Assembly: GCA_903813345.2 (NCBI GenBank)
Contig: CAIIXF020000011.1
Coordinates: 33,102,166-33,166,165, forward strand
DNA from: Owenia fusiformis
Taxonomy: Eukaryota; Annelida; Polychaeta; Sabellida; Oweniidae
Reading direction: 5' to 3'
Length of the DNA stretch: 64,000 nt
Below are positions 49,001-58,726 of the stretch, piece after piece. The translations under genes and the position numbers were made by a program. How positions within the stretch are numbered: position 1 is the stretch's first letter; each line of letters opens with the position of its first letter. A model generated the notes under the pieces. It saw nothing but the letters and a program-made list of their open reading frames with translations, did not search any database and was not told the DNA's origin.

Positions 49001-49498
49001 CATTTCAACCATCTCAAGCAGTTTTGACGCCCCCCACCCCCCCCAATCTCAAGCATTTCACCTGCTAGTGTATACGGGGCTTAAGATACATGTTTTCAAA
49101 AACGACTCTTCCAAATGGGCCTCCAAAACATCTTGAAAGCCAATGACTTCCCAAAGAAATTTCTATCTTGGACTATGGCTAGGCTTTCAACTAGAATCTA
49201 ATTGAAAACCCATGCTTGGACTGGACAAGAAAAAAGATAGGTACAGATACGACAAATGTGGAAGAAGGTAAAGGTAAGAAAGTGCAAGGATCAACAACTT
49301 TTCTATATAATCAGCTTATAAGTATTGAACTACACACTACCTGTGACTCTGTAGTATTATTTTTACTTTAGAAGTTTAGAAAAAATAATAAAAAATGATT
49401 GACAAACTTTTGACATTGATTCGCTGAATATCTGTGAACTTACCTGAGTGTAGTGTATTTATTCCATTTCTCCGAACACTTGCTTTTCCTAAATCCAT
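31025..49498 (-). CDS. WDCP: WD repeat and coiled-coil-containing protein (C2orf44 orthologue), 14 coding exons
   Basis: Exons in order: 49444-49498, 43594-43711, 40604-40764, 39782-39896, 38941-39013, 37622-37689, 36963-37078, 35987-36234, 35498-35593, 33775-33955, 32540-33245, 32155-32260, 31596-31833, 31025-31155. Every junction is GT/AG and in phase; total 803 aa (human 721). The start MDLGKASVRRNGINTLHSAV and HGLSWTDG align with the human N-terminus. Residues 1 to about 400 are WD-type beta repeats (SLHWSADLEGDYCFL, GCLWNPDRDILCIL, TCGTWSDDGQTLVIGVG). About 412-645 is Ser/Asp-rich and disordered, 660-700 is a coiled coil (EQLEKQIHIQNLHLTQLHARI), and about 700-803 is the conserved C-terminal domain (SFVLDNGRLQLDLVKQAFNL). 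The human protein is poorly characterised, known mainly from an ALK fusion in cancer; cell role unknown. The ATG lies in ACCAAGATGG, a strong context. Confidence 0.93.
33398..33430. repeat. (AAAC)n microsatellite
   Basis: Short AAACAAAC run within a WDCP intron. Confidence 0.8.
34043..34657. mobile_element. 611-bp Tc1/mariner-like MITE in a WDCP intron
   Basis: The perfect inverted ends CTGTATAACATG (34045) and CATGTTATACAG (to 34655) are flanked on both sides by TA (34043-34044, 34656-34657), the Tc1/mariner target. Inside, TTGCCGACCTGACACCCCT is repeated at about 34120 and 34162. There is no transposase. Confidence 0.7.
41450..41494. repeat. (AATAC)n microsatellite
   Basis: About eight AATAC units with one interruption, in the WDCP intron between exons 2 and 3. 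Slightly upstream, at about 41273-41297, GGTTCAATTCC sits in a small stem, resembling the T arm/box B of a tRNA-derived SINE, but no A box or tRNA body is present. Confidence 0.75.
42120..42440. repeat. higher-order tandem repeat, about 127-bp period
   Basis: The word TAGAACAC..CACACAGTGTAACACTTT followed by CAAAGTCCTGTT recurs at about 42137, 42188, 42267, 42316 and 42393. Spacing alternates between about 50 and 78 bp, giving a two-part unit repeating every 126-128 bp. It lies in a WDCP intron. Confidence 0.75.
43662..43884. repeat. 119-bp tandem duplication including part of WDCP exon 2
   Basis: 43662-43780 is repeated at 43781-43884 with few changes. The unit contains the first ~48 coding bases of WDCP exon 2 together with its splice acceptor (AG at 43712-43713). 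The second copy carries the same acceptor followed by a truncated exon start. One difference changes CAT to CGT (His to Arg) in the duplicate. Confidence 0.88.
45720..47437. mobile_element. 1.7-kb non-autonomous DNA transposon with internal tandem array and G-runs
   Basis: The ends CAGGCCCGTAAGA (45725) and TCTGACGGCCCTG (to 47432) are inverted, flanked by ATCAT on both sides (45720-45724, 47433-47437). The interior is an imperfect tandem array with a period of about 280-310 bp. Units read TTTTGTGGGGGGTGTGAGGG, CCCCTAGAAAATTTTACAAT, GCTATTTGGTGCTTTCTGGG and so on, starting near 45907, 46366, 46917 and 47224, plus shorter ones. Many runs of 6-10 G occur. No transposase. It lies within the large WDCP intron 1. 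Confidence 0.75.
47840..48055. repeat. 16-bp tandem repeat, about 13 copies
   Basis: AACATCACTCAATATG repeats with small variations (GACATC, GAGAACATC). There are no unique spacers. It lies in a WDCP intron. Confidence 0.88.
48690..49065. repeat. TTTCAATTG/TTTCAATCAG low-complexity repeat
   Basis: Roughly 10-bp words TTTCAATTG, TTTCAATCAG and TTCAATCGT alternate densely at 48698-48810 and then decay up to about 49065. Confidence 0.7.
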
Positions 49499-50755
49499 CT
49501 TGGTTACGCTCTCATGATCCGATTTTCTAGAGAAAATAGAACTTCTTTTATGAGACAAATTTTGTAAGTTTAATTTTTCAACTTCTGGGGTTTCTACCGG
49601 ATTACGCTGTTGAACTGTCTCTGATTGGTCAAAAGTTTTTACAAAGTTTTCGAAACTTTTAGGCGGGACTTTTAAAGTGTTATCATCTAACAAATATGTT
49701 CAAATCAATTATCTTACTAAATCACAATATCAATAATATGCTTGTATTGTCCTACCTGCTCTTTGATTCCTTCGGTTTGAAGTTATAGCTTGCATTCTTT
49801 GGTGATATTGCTTTTTTGAAGTTTCCCCATTTTGATTTGAGTGGCATCTATAATAAACAATTGCAATTAATTTCACCATTTGAATAAAATTGGATGTAAT
49901 AGAAGTCTGTTATTTTCAAAGGTGCATTTAATTTGTTTACCCATAGGCGTTCACTTAATATTTTCAGCAGTAGTCATTTTAACCAAAACAAAGTCAAATG
50001 AGTCAAATGAATTAGAAATATTGTCCTGGAATTCAATTTCATATTGCACTCCAAAGTTGATGGATTTCCCGGATGGATTTGCACATGTGACAATTCATTT
50101 CTAAACTCTATGCATTCAACCTAATATAATGAAGACAATATACATAATGTATAAACAAAGCTCTGAAATACAAATACCCAGTTTAGATGAAATTTATGGC
50201 TTACACATGTGTATTTGTGTTTTTTTTATTATCCCCTCAAGCAAAATTAATGTTGTTAGGTACTCTTGAAAATATGTCCAGTATAAGAAAATATTATCTG
50301 TCCAATACAAGAAAAGACTTTTCATTTTTCATGATTCTATAACATGGCCTCTTTGGAGAATCTAACCGACCTAGACCTCACATTTTCAAAGAAAATTAAA
50401 ATTTCATGATTATAAATAATCGTTTAAACCATTTATCTTGATATAATTTCACATGTAGATTTCAAACATGATTTCACTTTGACTGATTTTTAATATAAAT
50501 GTCAAAAATCAAGATAATTTCTAGCTAGCATGGACCTTTTTCCCCATCCACGGGATAGAGGTCCCTGCATCATTAAAAAAAATCTCTAAAAGTGATGTCA
50601 GCATTCAATTTTGAATAGATGACATTTTAAGTGCATGATGTTATCTCAGACTAAGACATACAAGTGTATATACGGGCCTTATTAACTTGGTTGAAACAAA
50701 CATTAGTTGAACTCACCTTTGTGGGAACTTCTTTTTTTGATGTTGATCTTTGTTG
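49444..50755 (-). other. possible N-terminal extension exons of WDCP
   Basis: Upstream of the WDCP ATG the same frame stays open to a splice acceptor at 49687. Two more candidate exons, 49756-49847 and 50717-50755, both with GT/AG borders, join in phase and keep the frame open, giving 106 codons without a stop before the conserved methionine. The predicted residues are Lys/Gln/Asn/Ser-rich (e.g. KVPPKSFENFVKTFDQSETV) and not recognised. Human WDCP starts at the conserved methionine. Either this is a lineage-specific N-terminal extension whose first exon I could not find, or a 5' UTR that is open by chance. An additional in-frame ATG lies in the 49756-49847 exon. Confidence 0.5.
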
Positions 50756-51302
50756 CTGTATTTAATGTAAAATCCAAGTTAATTATTTGCCACCAATTAG
50801 CATATCTTCATTTTTCACAAATCTGGTGATAGCTGAATCTAAAATGAATTACCTGTTTCTCTAGATATGCTATCTATTTTCATTACGACTCATTCCATAT
50901 CAGTTACTCCTTAAAATTATTTAACATTCCTCACACAGTCTATGTGTTACCTTTTGGGGAAATGTTTATTCGAAAAACATACTTTATATTCCACATTTGC
51001 ATAAATATTCTAGCCACTTACTAAAACAGTTTTGATTACGATGTGATATTTAATTTCATATACATGTATTCAGTTGATTGTTTTTTATTTCAACATTCAA
51101 TGTACATGATAGGCTATATAGCATAATGGCATATTTGTGATCATTAATTAATTGCTGATGAAACATACTGAGCAGTAATCAAATTCAAACAATATTTTAT
51201 AATGCAATTTGCATTGCAAATTCATGTTCGTGTATTGTAATATGCACAAAATGTCTAACAATTTCAAATTTTTACATGACCAAGTAGAATAAGGAAACTG
51301 TC
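50756..51302. other. AT-rich spacer upstream of WDCP exons
   Basis: No gene or structured repeat is recognised. Confidence 0.4.
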
Positions 51303-52051
51303 TCATTAAGGTAGGCCAAATACAATTAGAATAAGCAATCTGACTAATTAAGATTGGCAGAGTAGAATAAGCAATGTGCCTAATTAAGGTAGGCCAAGTA
51401 GAATAAGCAATCTTTCTAATTAAGGCCGGTCAAGTATAATAAGCAATCTGCCTTATTAAGGTAGGCCAAGTATAATAAGCAATCTGCCTTATTAAGGTAG
51501 GCCAAGTATAATAAGCAATCTGCCTTATTAAGGTAGGCCAAGTATAATAAGCAATCTGCCTTATTAAGGAAGGCCAAGTATAATAAGCAATCTGCCTTAT
51601 TAAGGTAGGCCAAGTATAATAAGCAATCTGCCTTATTAAGGTAGGCCAAGTATAATAAGCAATCTGCCTTATTAAGGTAGACCAAGTATAATAAGCAATC
51701 TGCCTTATTAAGGTAGACCGAGTATAATGAGCAATCTGCCTAATTAAGGTAGGCCAAGTATAATAAGCAATCTGCCTTATTAAGGTAAGCCAAGTATAAT
51801 AAGCAATCTGCCTTATTAAGGTAGGCCAAGTATAATAAGCAATCTGCCTTATTAAGGTAGACCAAGTATAATAAGCAATCTGCCTTATTAAGGTAGGCCA
51901 AGTATAATAAGCAATCTGCCTTATTAAGGTAGACCAAGTATAATAAGCAATCTGCCTTATTAAGGTAGGCCAAGTATAATAAGCAATTTGCCTTATTAAG
52001 GTAGGCCAAGTATAATAAGCAATCTGCCTTATTAAGGTAGACCAAGTATAA
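51303..52051. repeat. 36-bp satellite array (left part)
   Basis: About 20 head-to-tail copies of a 36-bp unit beginning ATTAAGGTAGGCCAAGTATA and ending AATCTGCCTT. The first few copies are more diverged (GTAGAATAAGC). Because 36 is a multiple of 3 the minus strand stays open for 264 codons reading repeated LIRQIAYYTWPT; I treat this as a by-product. Confidence 0.92.
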
Positions 52052-53235
52052 CCAGAACAACGGCAACGCCAAAGCGTAGCGAATCCCATCGAACAGAAAT
52101 GGCTGGCATTTTTACAAACGAAATATATAGCAAATATCATAAAACAACACACCAGAAAGGCCATCATTTTCAAAATGGTTAGCCAAGTTGTCAACAGAAG
52201 AAATAATATGCTTTTAGTAGCCACCTATAAAATTTTTGAAAAATCGCACACATGTACTTGTGAAATAACACACATAAAAATGGCGGCCATTTTTCAAATT
52301 TTTTCAAAATGGCCGCCTTCTACCAAAAGTGTCATAGGACAGTATGCCATGCTTATAGTATTCACATACCAAATATGAACAAAATTGCTCCACTACTTTT
52401 CGAGTTATAGTAAAATATGTTAAAATGGCGGCCATTTTTCAAAATTTTTTTCAAAATGGCCGCCTTCTACCAAAAGTGTCATAGGACAGTGTGCCATGCT
52501 TATAGTATTCACATACCAAATATGAACAAAATCGCTCCACTACTTTTCAAGTTATAGTAAAATACGTTAAAATGGCGGCCATTTTTCAAAATGGCCGCCT
52601 TCTACCAAAAGTGTCTTTATCAAAAGTAGCCAAGTTGTCAACAGAAGAAATAATATGCTTTTAGTAGCCACCTATAAAATTTTTGAAAAATCGCACACAT
52701 GTACTTGTGAAATAACACACATAAAAATGGCGGCCATTTTTCAAATTTTTTCAAAATGGCCGCCTTCTACCAAAAGTGTCATAGGACAGTGTGCAATGTT
52801 TATAGTATTCACATACCAAATATGAACAAAATCGCTCAACTACTTTTCGAGTTACAGCAAAAATCGTAAAATAACGAGTAAAGGCCGCCATTTTTCAAGA
52901 TGGCTGCCATGTGCTTTTTTAATATCTACATTTGTAGCTTTATTAATGTCCTTTATAATTTTTTTACACTTAAAACATATTGCTATTACAGTTTTACATA
53001 TTGTACCTAAATTACTGTAAAATCGGCACTAAAATGGCCGCCATTTTGAAATGAGCGGCCATTTTGAAAATCGGCTTTCGAGCAGAACTTCTACCCCCAT
53101 AGGGTATATGTGTACAAAATATGAACAAAATCGGGCCAACGGTATTTGAGTTATTGCCCGGACGGACGGACGTACGTACGGACGGACGGACGGAGGCGTT
53201 CCCTATATCCCTCCGAACTTCGTTCGATGGGATAA
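52048..53235. mobile_element. 1180-bp insertion splitting the 36-bp satellite
   Basis: 52052-53231 interrupts a satellite unit. The satellite bases ATAA are present on both sides (52048-52051 and 53232-53235), a candidate 4-bp duplication. Near the left end, TCCCATCGAAC is complementary to GTTCGATGGGA at the right end, and the right end also folds on itself (CGAACTTCGTTCG). Inside are repeated AAAATGGCGGCCATTTTTC palindromes and a block (TACCAAAAGTGTCATAGGAC..) recurring at 52321, 52468 and 52603. A ~445-bp duplication (52181 and 52628) and a GGACGGACGG run at 53158-53193 follow. No ORF of note. Class not determined. Confidence 0.75.
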
Positions 53236-53376
53236 TAAGCAATCTGCCTTATTAAGGTAGACCAAGTATAATAAGCAATCTGCCTTATTAAGGTAGACCA
53301 AGTATAATAAGCAGTCTTTCTAATTAAGGCTTGTCAAGTAGAGTAAGCAATCTGCCTTATTAAGGTAGGCCAAATA
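53232..53376. repeat. 36-bp satellite array (right part)
   Basis: About four further copies of the same 36-bp unit, the outer ones more diverged, continuing the array after the insertion. Confidence 0.9.
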
Positions 53377-56300
53377 GTACAGCAATCGGTTATCTTCGGC
53401 TCATGCTTAGTAAGACATTCTGTCCAACTCATGCTGAATTTCACCATATCTAATGGCCTATCATTATTTATATATCATTTCTGAAACATTATAGTACGTC
53501 TAGCTAGAGGCTTTAAGTCATTCACAGCAAGATTTTCCATCAATACAATTTTCGCTGTTTGAACTTTTCGATGGATAATATTTTTGCATATGTCTGACCA
53601 ACAATCAAATTATCTTAATTTTATTGATAGTGTTTATTGATGTGTTTGTTCTTTTGATTTCTTTTGACTGGGACGCGAAACAAAGAATCTTCTTCTTGTG
53701 ACCTAATATAATAACACCATTTATTCAGCAAGGTCAAGACTTTTTGCATTAATTCTCTCCATTTTTGTAATGACCATTTTGAAATCATTATTTTTTCTGA
53801 ACACTACTTGCCTTTTATACGTTCAACCAAATATTAAGAAAATTGGTCTCAAGTTATGCTCCAAATGGACAGCGGATCACCTTGCAATATACTGTATAAA
53901 TATAGACAGATGGAGGGTTTCACTATATTCCTATCAAATCTGATTAATTGGGATAATTACACAAACAGTTTACTTGAATCTTGAAAGTGCACAAGCTCTC
54001 TTCAATGATTTACAAATACCCACTGCAATATCAAATTTTATTGAGTGAGTCAAACTAACCAGGGAAATGGGAACATTTATATTTAATTAATTTTAGGCGA
54101 GGCATTCTGTATACAATGCCATTGCCCTCCAAATAGTTGTCCGTCACATCCATTTAATGTGACCGTCCATCAAACCGACTTAAGGAGAAAGAGTATGAAT
54201 TATCTAGTCCAACTACATGAGGCACTTTGTACTATTTTAATACCTGAATTATTTCTAGCATAATCAAAATACCATTAAAGTAATATATTTCAATAACAAA
54301 CTGTTTGAATTTAAATCAATTTTGTTGATAATCTTATTTTGATAATATTTTGCTTCAATTATCTATTGTAACCTCAATGATATTTATGGTTTCTTATATT
54401 AGAGCAATAATAGGAGAATCTCATCATGTCAGTGCACTGGTGAAAGATGATACTGCCATCTCTCTTTTGTTTGCTTACATATTTTTAATAATAACCAAAT
54501 GCCTCTCAAATATTATATCTATCATGTCTACTGGGTGTAACAAAGGTATTTGGTTGTTAATATTCTTGTATTTATATTTTGTCAGAATCTTCCTAATTAA
54601 TGTAAACCAATTAGAACAAGTAATCCATATCCACTATCTTGGATGATTCCCTAATGATACTATAAACTCCAGTTACAGTAATAGTTTTTGTAAATCTATA
54701 CTCAATCTAGTCCAGTAAGGAACATATACTGCTGGATAAGTAAATAAAAAAATGCAATGTCTTTTGGTCAGTCTATTTCATTAATGATAGTAATTTTATG
54801 AATGAATGTCTTATGACCTCGGCCTGTATTTCATTCGCATTGTTTTGAAATATATATGTATTTTGGTTTAGTTCATAAATGTGATTGAAATGAAATAAAC
54901 TAACCTTAAAAAGGTGCAACATCCACATTTTGGAATTTCTCAGAGTGAAATCTGGTTGCATTAATCGAAAAGTAGTTTCAAGGTACCTTATCTTCAGGTT
55001 CTACATGAGCATCTAGGGGTAGCCAGGATCCAAAATAGGTGAGGCAAAATTCAAATGGTTGAGGCAAATTAAAACTGGAAGGGCAAAATCAAATTGCTTG
55101 GATGAATTCAAATTGGAAGGGCAAATTCAAATTGGTGAATTTGAGTTATATGGGAAATAATATTTTCCTAAGAACTTATTTTCACAGTTGCAATTGAAAA
55201 AAGTCTGAATTATTTTTCTGCAAAAAGGTGAGGTTGTCGTGTCCCCGGCCTCATGCCTGGCTATACCCATGGTATGTATGTGTAAATCATGGGGCAAACA
55301 AGTGAATAATTTATACGACATCCACAAACAACAACTTTATTCAACAAATTTTGCAATAAGTTCATAAAGCATAGCAAACAAATATGATATCATTTTGCTT
55401 AATAATATAGAAATTCACTTTCCTTAAGCATCTGTTATTCTCCATTTCCTATCAATGGAAAAATGAGTGGAGAGGAGCTAGACAATGAAATACATTTCTT
55501 TCATTCAAACATACCAGATTATAAACATATTAAGTGTAACGTCAATTGTCTTTAGATACTCACATACAAAATAATCAGTAAAAAGAGTAAATAAAAAACC
55601 AATGACATCTTCATTTGGTAACTTATTTTTGAAGATATTTCCAAGTAAATAATCAGAGAGACATCTTCAACACAGGATGACAACACATTTAATAAATAAA
55701 TAAAAAAGAGGAATATAAAACAACAAGATAAATACTTGACAAATAGCCATATAAATAAATTAGATAAATACATAAAATGAATAAATAGCACAATAAATAC
55801 TATATACATGTACATATTAAAATGAATATTGATCTCCTTAGGTTTTCGAATATATTGTAAGGTTCATAAATCTGATATATAATTACAGAATCACTGTTCA
55901 TTTCCATGAGAGGATTACAGTTAACTATAAAGTTTGGACCAAATTGTAGACTTTAACTTAAAGGGGCAACAAGGCCTGTAGGGAGAAAATAGGAAAATCA
56001 AAAAAAATTCTGAGCTATCAAGGCAACATTTGGCTTAACATCTTCTTTGACATACCTATTTTCTTAAAATGTATGGATAAACTATCAATTTCAGCCTTAA
56101 GAAGTGTAAATTCAGTTCAAAGCTTGAAAAAGGGGAAATCCACTTTTATATTTTTAAGATCCACCATGTTTCAAGAGGAATATCAGCTGAAATAATGTTT
56201 ATCTAGGGGGTTTCTTTGTAGATAATAAAAATAGATGTTAGTCTTGATGAAATATCCAAACTTAAATATATTTTGGCACTGGTCCATGATCGTTGAATGG

Positions 56301-57816
56301 CCCCTCTGCACTAATTGTTGCACCTTTAAATTACACATCATGTGCACTTTTTTGAAAGTATTGGAAAAATTGCATTGCACTTAACTCTCCCGTAAATACC
56401 ACCAAGCATATGGAACTTCAAATATCTCCAATAATACCAATTAATGGATATTAGTTAACTTACACAATATATGGTACAATATGGTAACTTACTGATGAGT
56501 ACATATTTTTCACAAAATAACAAAAACTATTAAATAACTGTAATGCAAAACTGCAATTAATATATACTACACCCTGTAATATATTATATGGAATAGTTCG
56601 AAACAACACACCAGATAACAAAGTACATACAAACATGCATACATTTCAAGAAATAGTTTCTTGAAATCTAAATCACCATTATAAAACAAGAATTCTGTAC
56701 TGTTTTAATATTTTTTCCTTGTTTTCATTATTTGTGTGATTTAATTTCTAATCCACAAATGAGAAGGATACATTTCCTTATATAAATTCACACATATCTT
56801 TTATATTTAATCAACAGTTAAAGCAAAGCTACACAAATGTTTTGTTTTACATGTTGAAACTCACACGCATTGGGACCCCTATAGCTTTAAATATTTCCCA
56901 CTAACTACACTCAACCCAAGATTCTTGACTAGATCTTCACTCATTGCACTTCTACCAGAAGATTGCACAATTACATCAATTTAGAAACATACAACATTGA
57001 TCATTCATAAACTACAGTGCTATAAAATCAAAGCACATTTTAAACATCTAAGAACCACGTGAAACATTTTCTAAACAATGTATGGTACAAATAGAAGGAG
57101 GAAGATTCATTGTAGCTGACACTGACATAAGGAAAGGTTTGTTTTATGTATTTATAGTTTGACATATTTCCTTATTGGAGCTTTTTGGTTGCCAATTAAA
57201 TTGATATTGAATAAATCAAATTGTACTTGATTTTCTGTTGTCATTATCTAATTTCAAGTGTTGAACATTATTCCCGTATTTATTTTATTTATCAACAATT
57301 TAAAAAATTTCCCTCTTTGATTTAATAAAAGTAGATGGTTGTGAGTCTTACCTTCATGTGAAATATTGTAAAACATTAGTAAATATGGGGAGGATTGAAC
57401 AACATCTAAATCTACAGACATATATCGTAAATTATGTACATTTGTATTGCACTCGACTAGATTGCACTCAACTCGATCTCCATAAAATGTTATAAATTGC
57501 ATTTTATAAATATTTCATATTTACAACTTCAATGGTTAATAAATAAATAAATAAATGATACAGAATAATAGCAAATACAATAATAATATTACATCATGAG
57601 TTTTTAAATACTGTACAGGTTATTTTTTGTTGGGTAACAAAGACCCAACCCATTAGATGTTTTAGATTCTCATCCATTTTTTAACAAGTCAATACACGAA
57701 GCAGACAGTCCATATTGTCTCAAGCTCCATTATAATTTCTCTCATGCGCATTTGCACTTATGTGTTTCTTTAGAAATTCTTTTTCTCAATTTTCTGAAGA
57801 CAACACTAGTGTCAGG
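53377..57816. other. intergenic stretch
   Basis: No gene is recognised. AATA-rich microsatellite tracts lie at 55688-55800 and 57536-57557. At 55016-55268 a weak TIR pair (GGGGTAGCCAGGAT and TGCCTGGCTATACCC) encloses repeats of CAAATTGGAAGGGCAAA, possibly a small MITE. The minus-strand frame at 57254-57502 ends at a donor-like site but joins nothing I can identify. Confidence 0.4.
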
Positions 57817-58726
57817 TTACAACTGGTCCTCAGCTTCCCCAGATTGGTAAGTTGGGTTGTGGCGTGTTACCGTAGCAACAACAGGTAGGTTGCCATGGAA
57901 ACTAGAGGATCCTGAAGTAACAGGTACAATCTCTGGGTTGGTTGTGTTTGGGTTGCGCATGGATGTTGGTGACACCTGAAATAATTAAAAAGGCTAAGTG
58001 AAAGGTAAATACATAGTGAACGGAACAAAAACAGTGAACAGCGCATAAATAGTAAAGTTGTTAAGTTATTACATTAAGTAATATTTGATGATGTTGAAAT
58101 ATCTGTGGAATACAGAATTTCATTTAACTTTAATGTGTGTCACTGTATCATACTGTTTAATATCTCAAAAATTGTTCTTTGCTGAAAAACCACAACAAAC
58201 ACCATGCTGTGCTAATTGAAGAAAAACATATGAAATGATTTTATTTTAAGATGCAGACTTTCTTTGGCACAATATATTCTGCACTTTGCTTGAATCCTTT
58301 ATCAACTTCTGTATTATTCAGGATTTGATGAGAGGAGACTTTAATTCAACATTATTGGGACAAGCCAATGTTTTCACAAACATGTAGTTCAAAGTGAAAG
58401 AGATTTCTTTTCAGGATTAATGAATTTATATAAGCATCTCGCATATCTGAAATGTTCACATATCAAATCATATTTCATGAAATATATTTGAGTTTGAGAG
58501 ATGAGACATTTTTTACTTTCAAAAATGTGTTTTTTGTTTCTTTTAGCTTAGACTGGTGTTACATCATTAGTGTTACAGTTACAGCTCTATTATGGTTTTA
58601 CAGATGTATTTAGGAATTGCCTATATGAATTAGTTTATTTACCTTTATATCTGTGAGTCCATTAGGCTTGATAATCTCCAGCTCCTGTTGTTGGGCCAGA
58701 AGGGTACGACGAAGCGTACGCCGTTT
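57817..58726 (-). CDS. last two exons of an unidentified protein, probable cytoplasmic tail with NPTY motif (partial)
   Basis: Exons 58643-58726 and 57817-57975 both have good splice borders and join in phase 0, giving the last 80 residues and a TAA stop. The first exon starts KRRTLRRTLLAQQQELEIIK, a basic cluster that would suit the region just inside a membrane. The second is Asn/Pro/Thr/Ser-rich and ends RHNPTYQSGEAEDQL. NPTY fits the NPxY endocytosis/PTB-binding motif known from integrin beta, LDL-receptor-family and APP tails, and the last residues DQL could be a weak class III PDZ ligand. I do not recognise the protein, and the upstream exons were not found in the 5.3 kb to the window end. 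If they lie beyond it, the ependymin-related gene is nested on the opposite strand. The membrane role is inference. Confidence 0.6.

Noticed and set aside
51430-52224. 264-codon minus-strand ORF and overlapping ORFs of 89 and 110 codons
   Set aside because: They are produced by the 36-bp satellite (period divisible by three). All read the same repeat in shifted frames, and the longest runs into the inserted element.
51303-53376. CRISPR-like look of the regular 36-bp repeats
   Set aside because: Units are directly head to tail with no unique spacers, and the locus is eukaryotic. It is a satellite.
57254-57502. Possible exon ending at GTAAGAC on the minus strand
   Set aside because: Its frame leaves one base, which does not fit the WDCP upstream exon phase, and it lies downstream of the stop of the NPTY-tail gene. 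There is no family resemblance.
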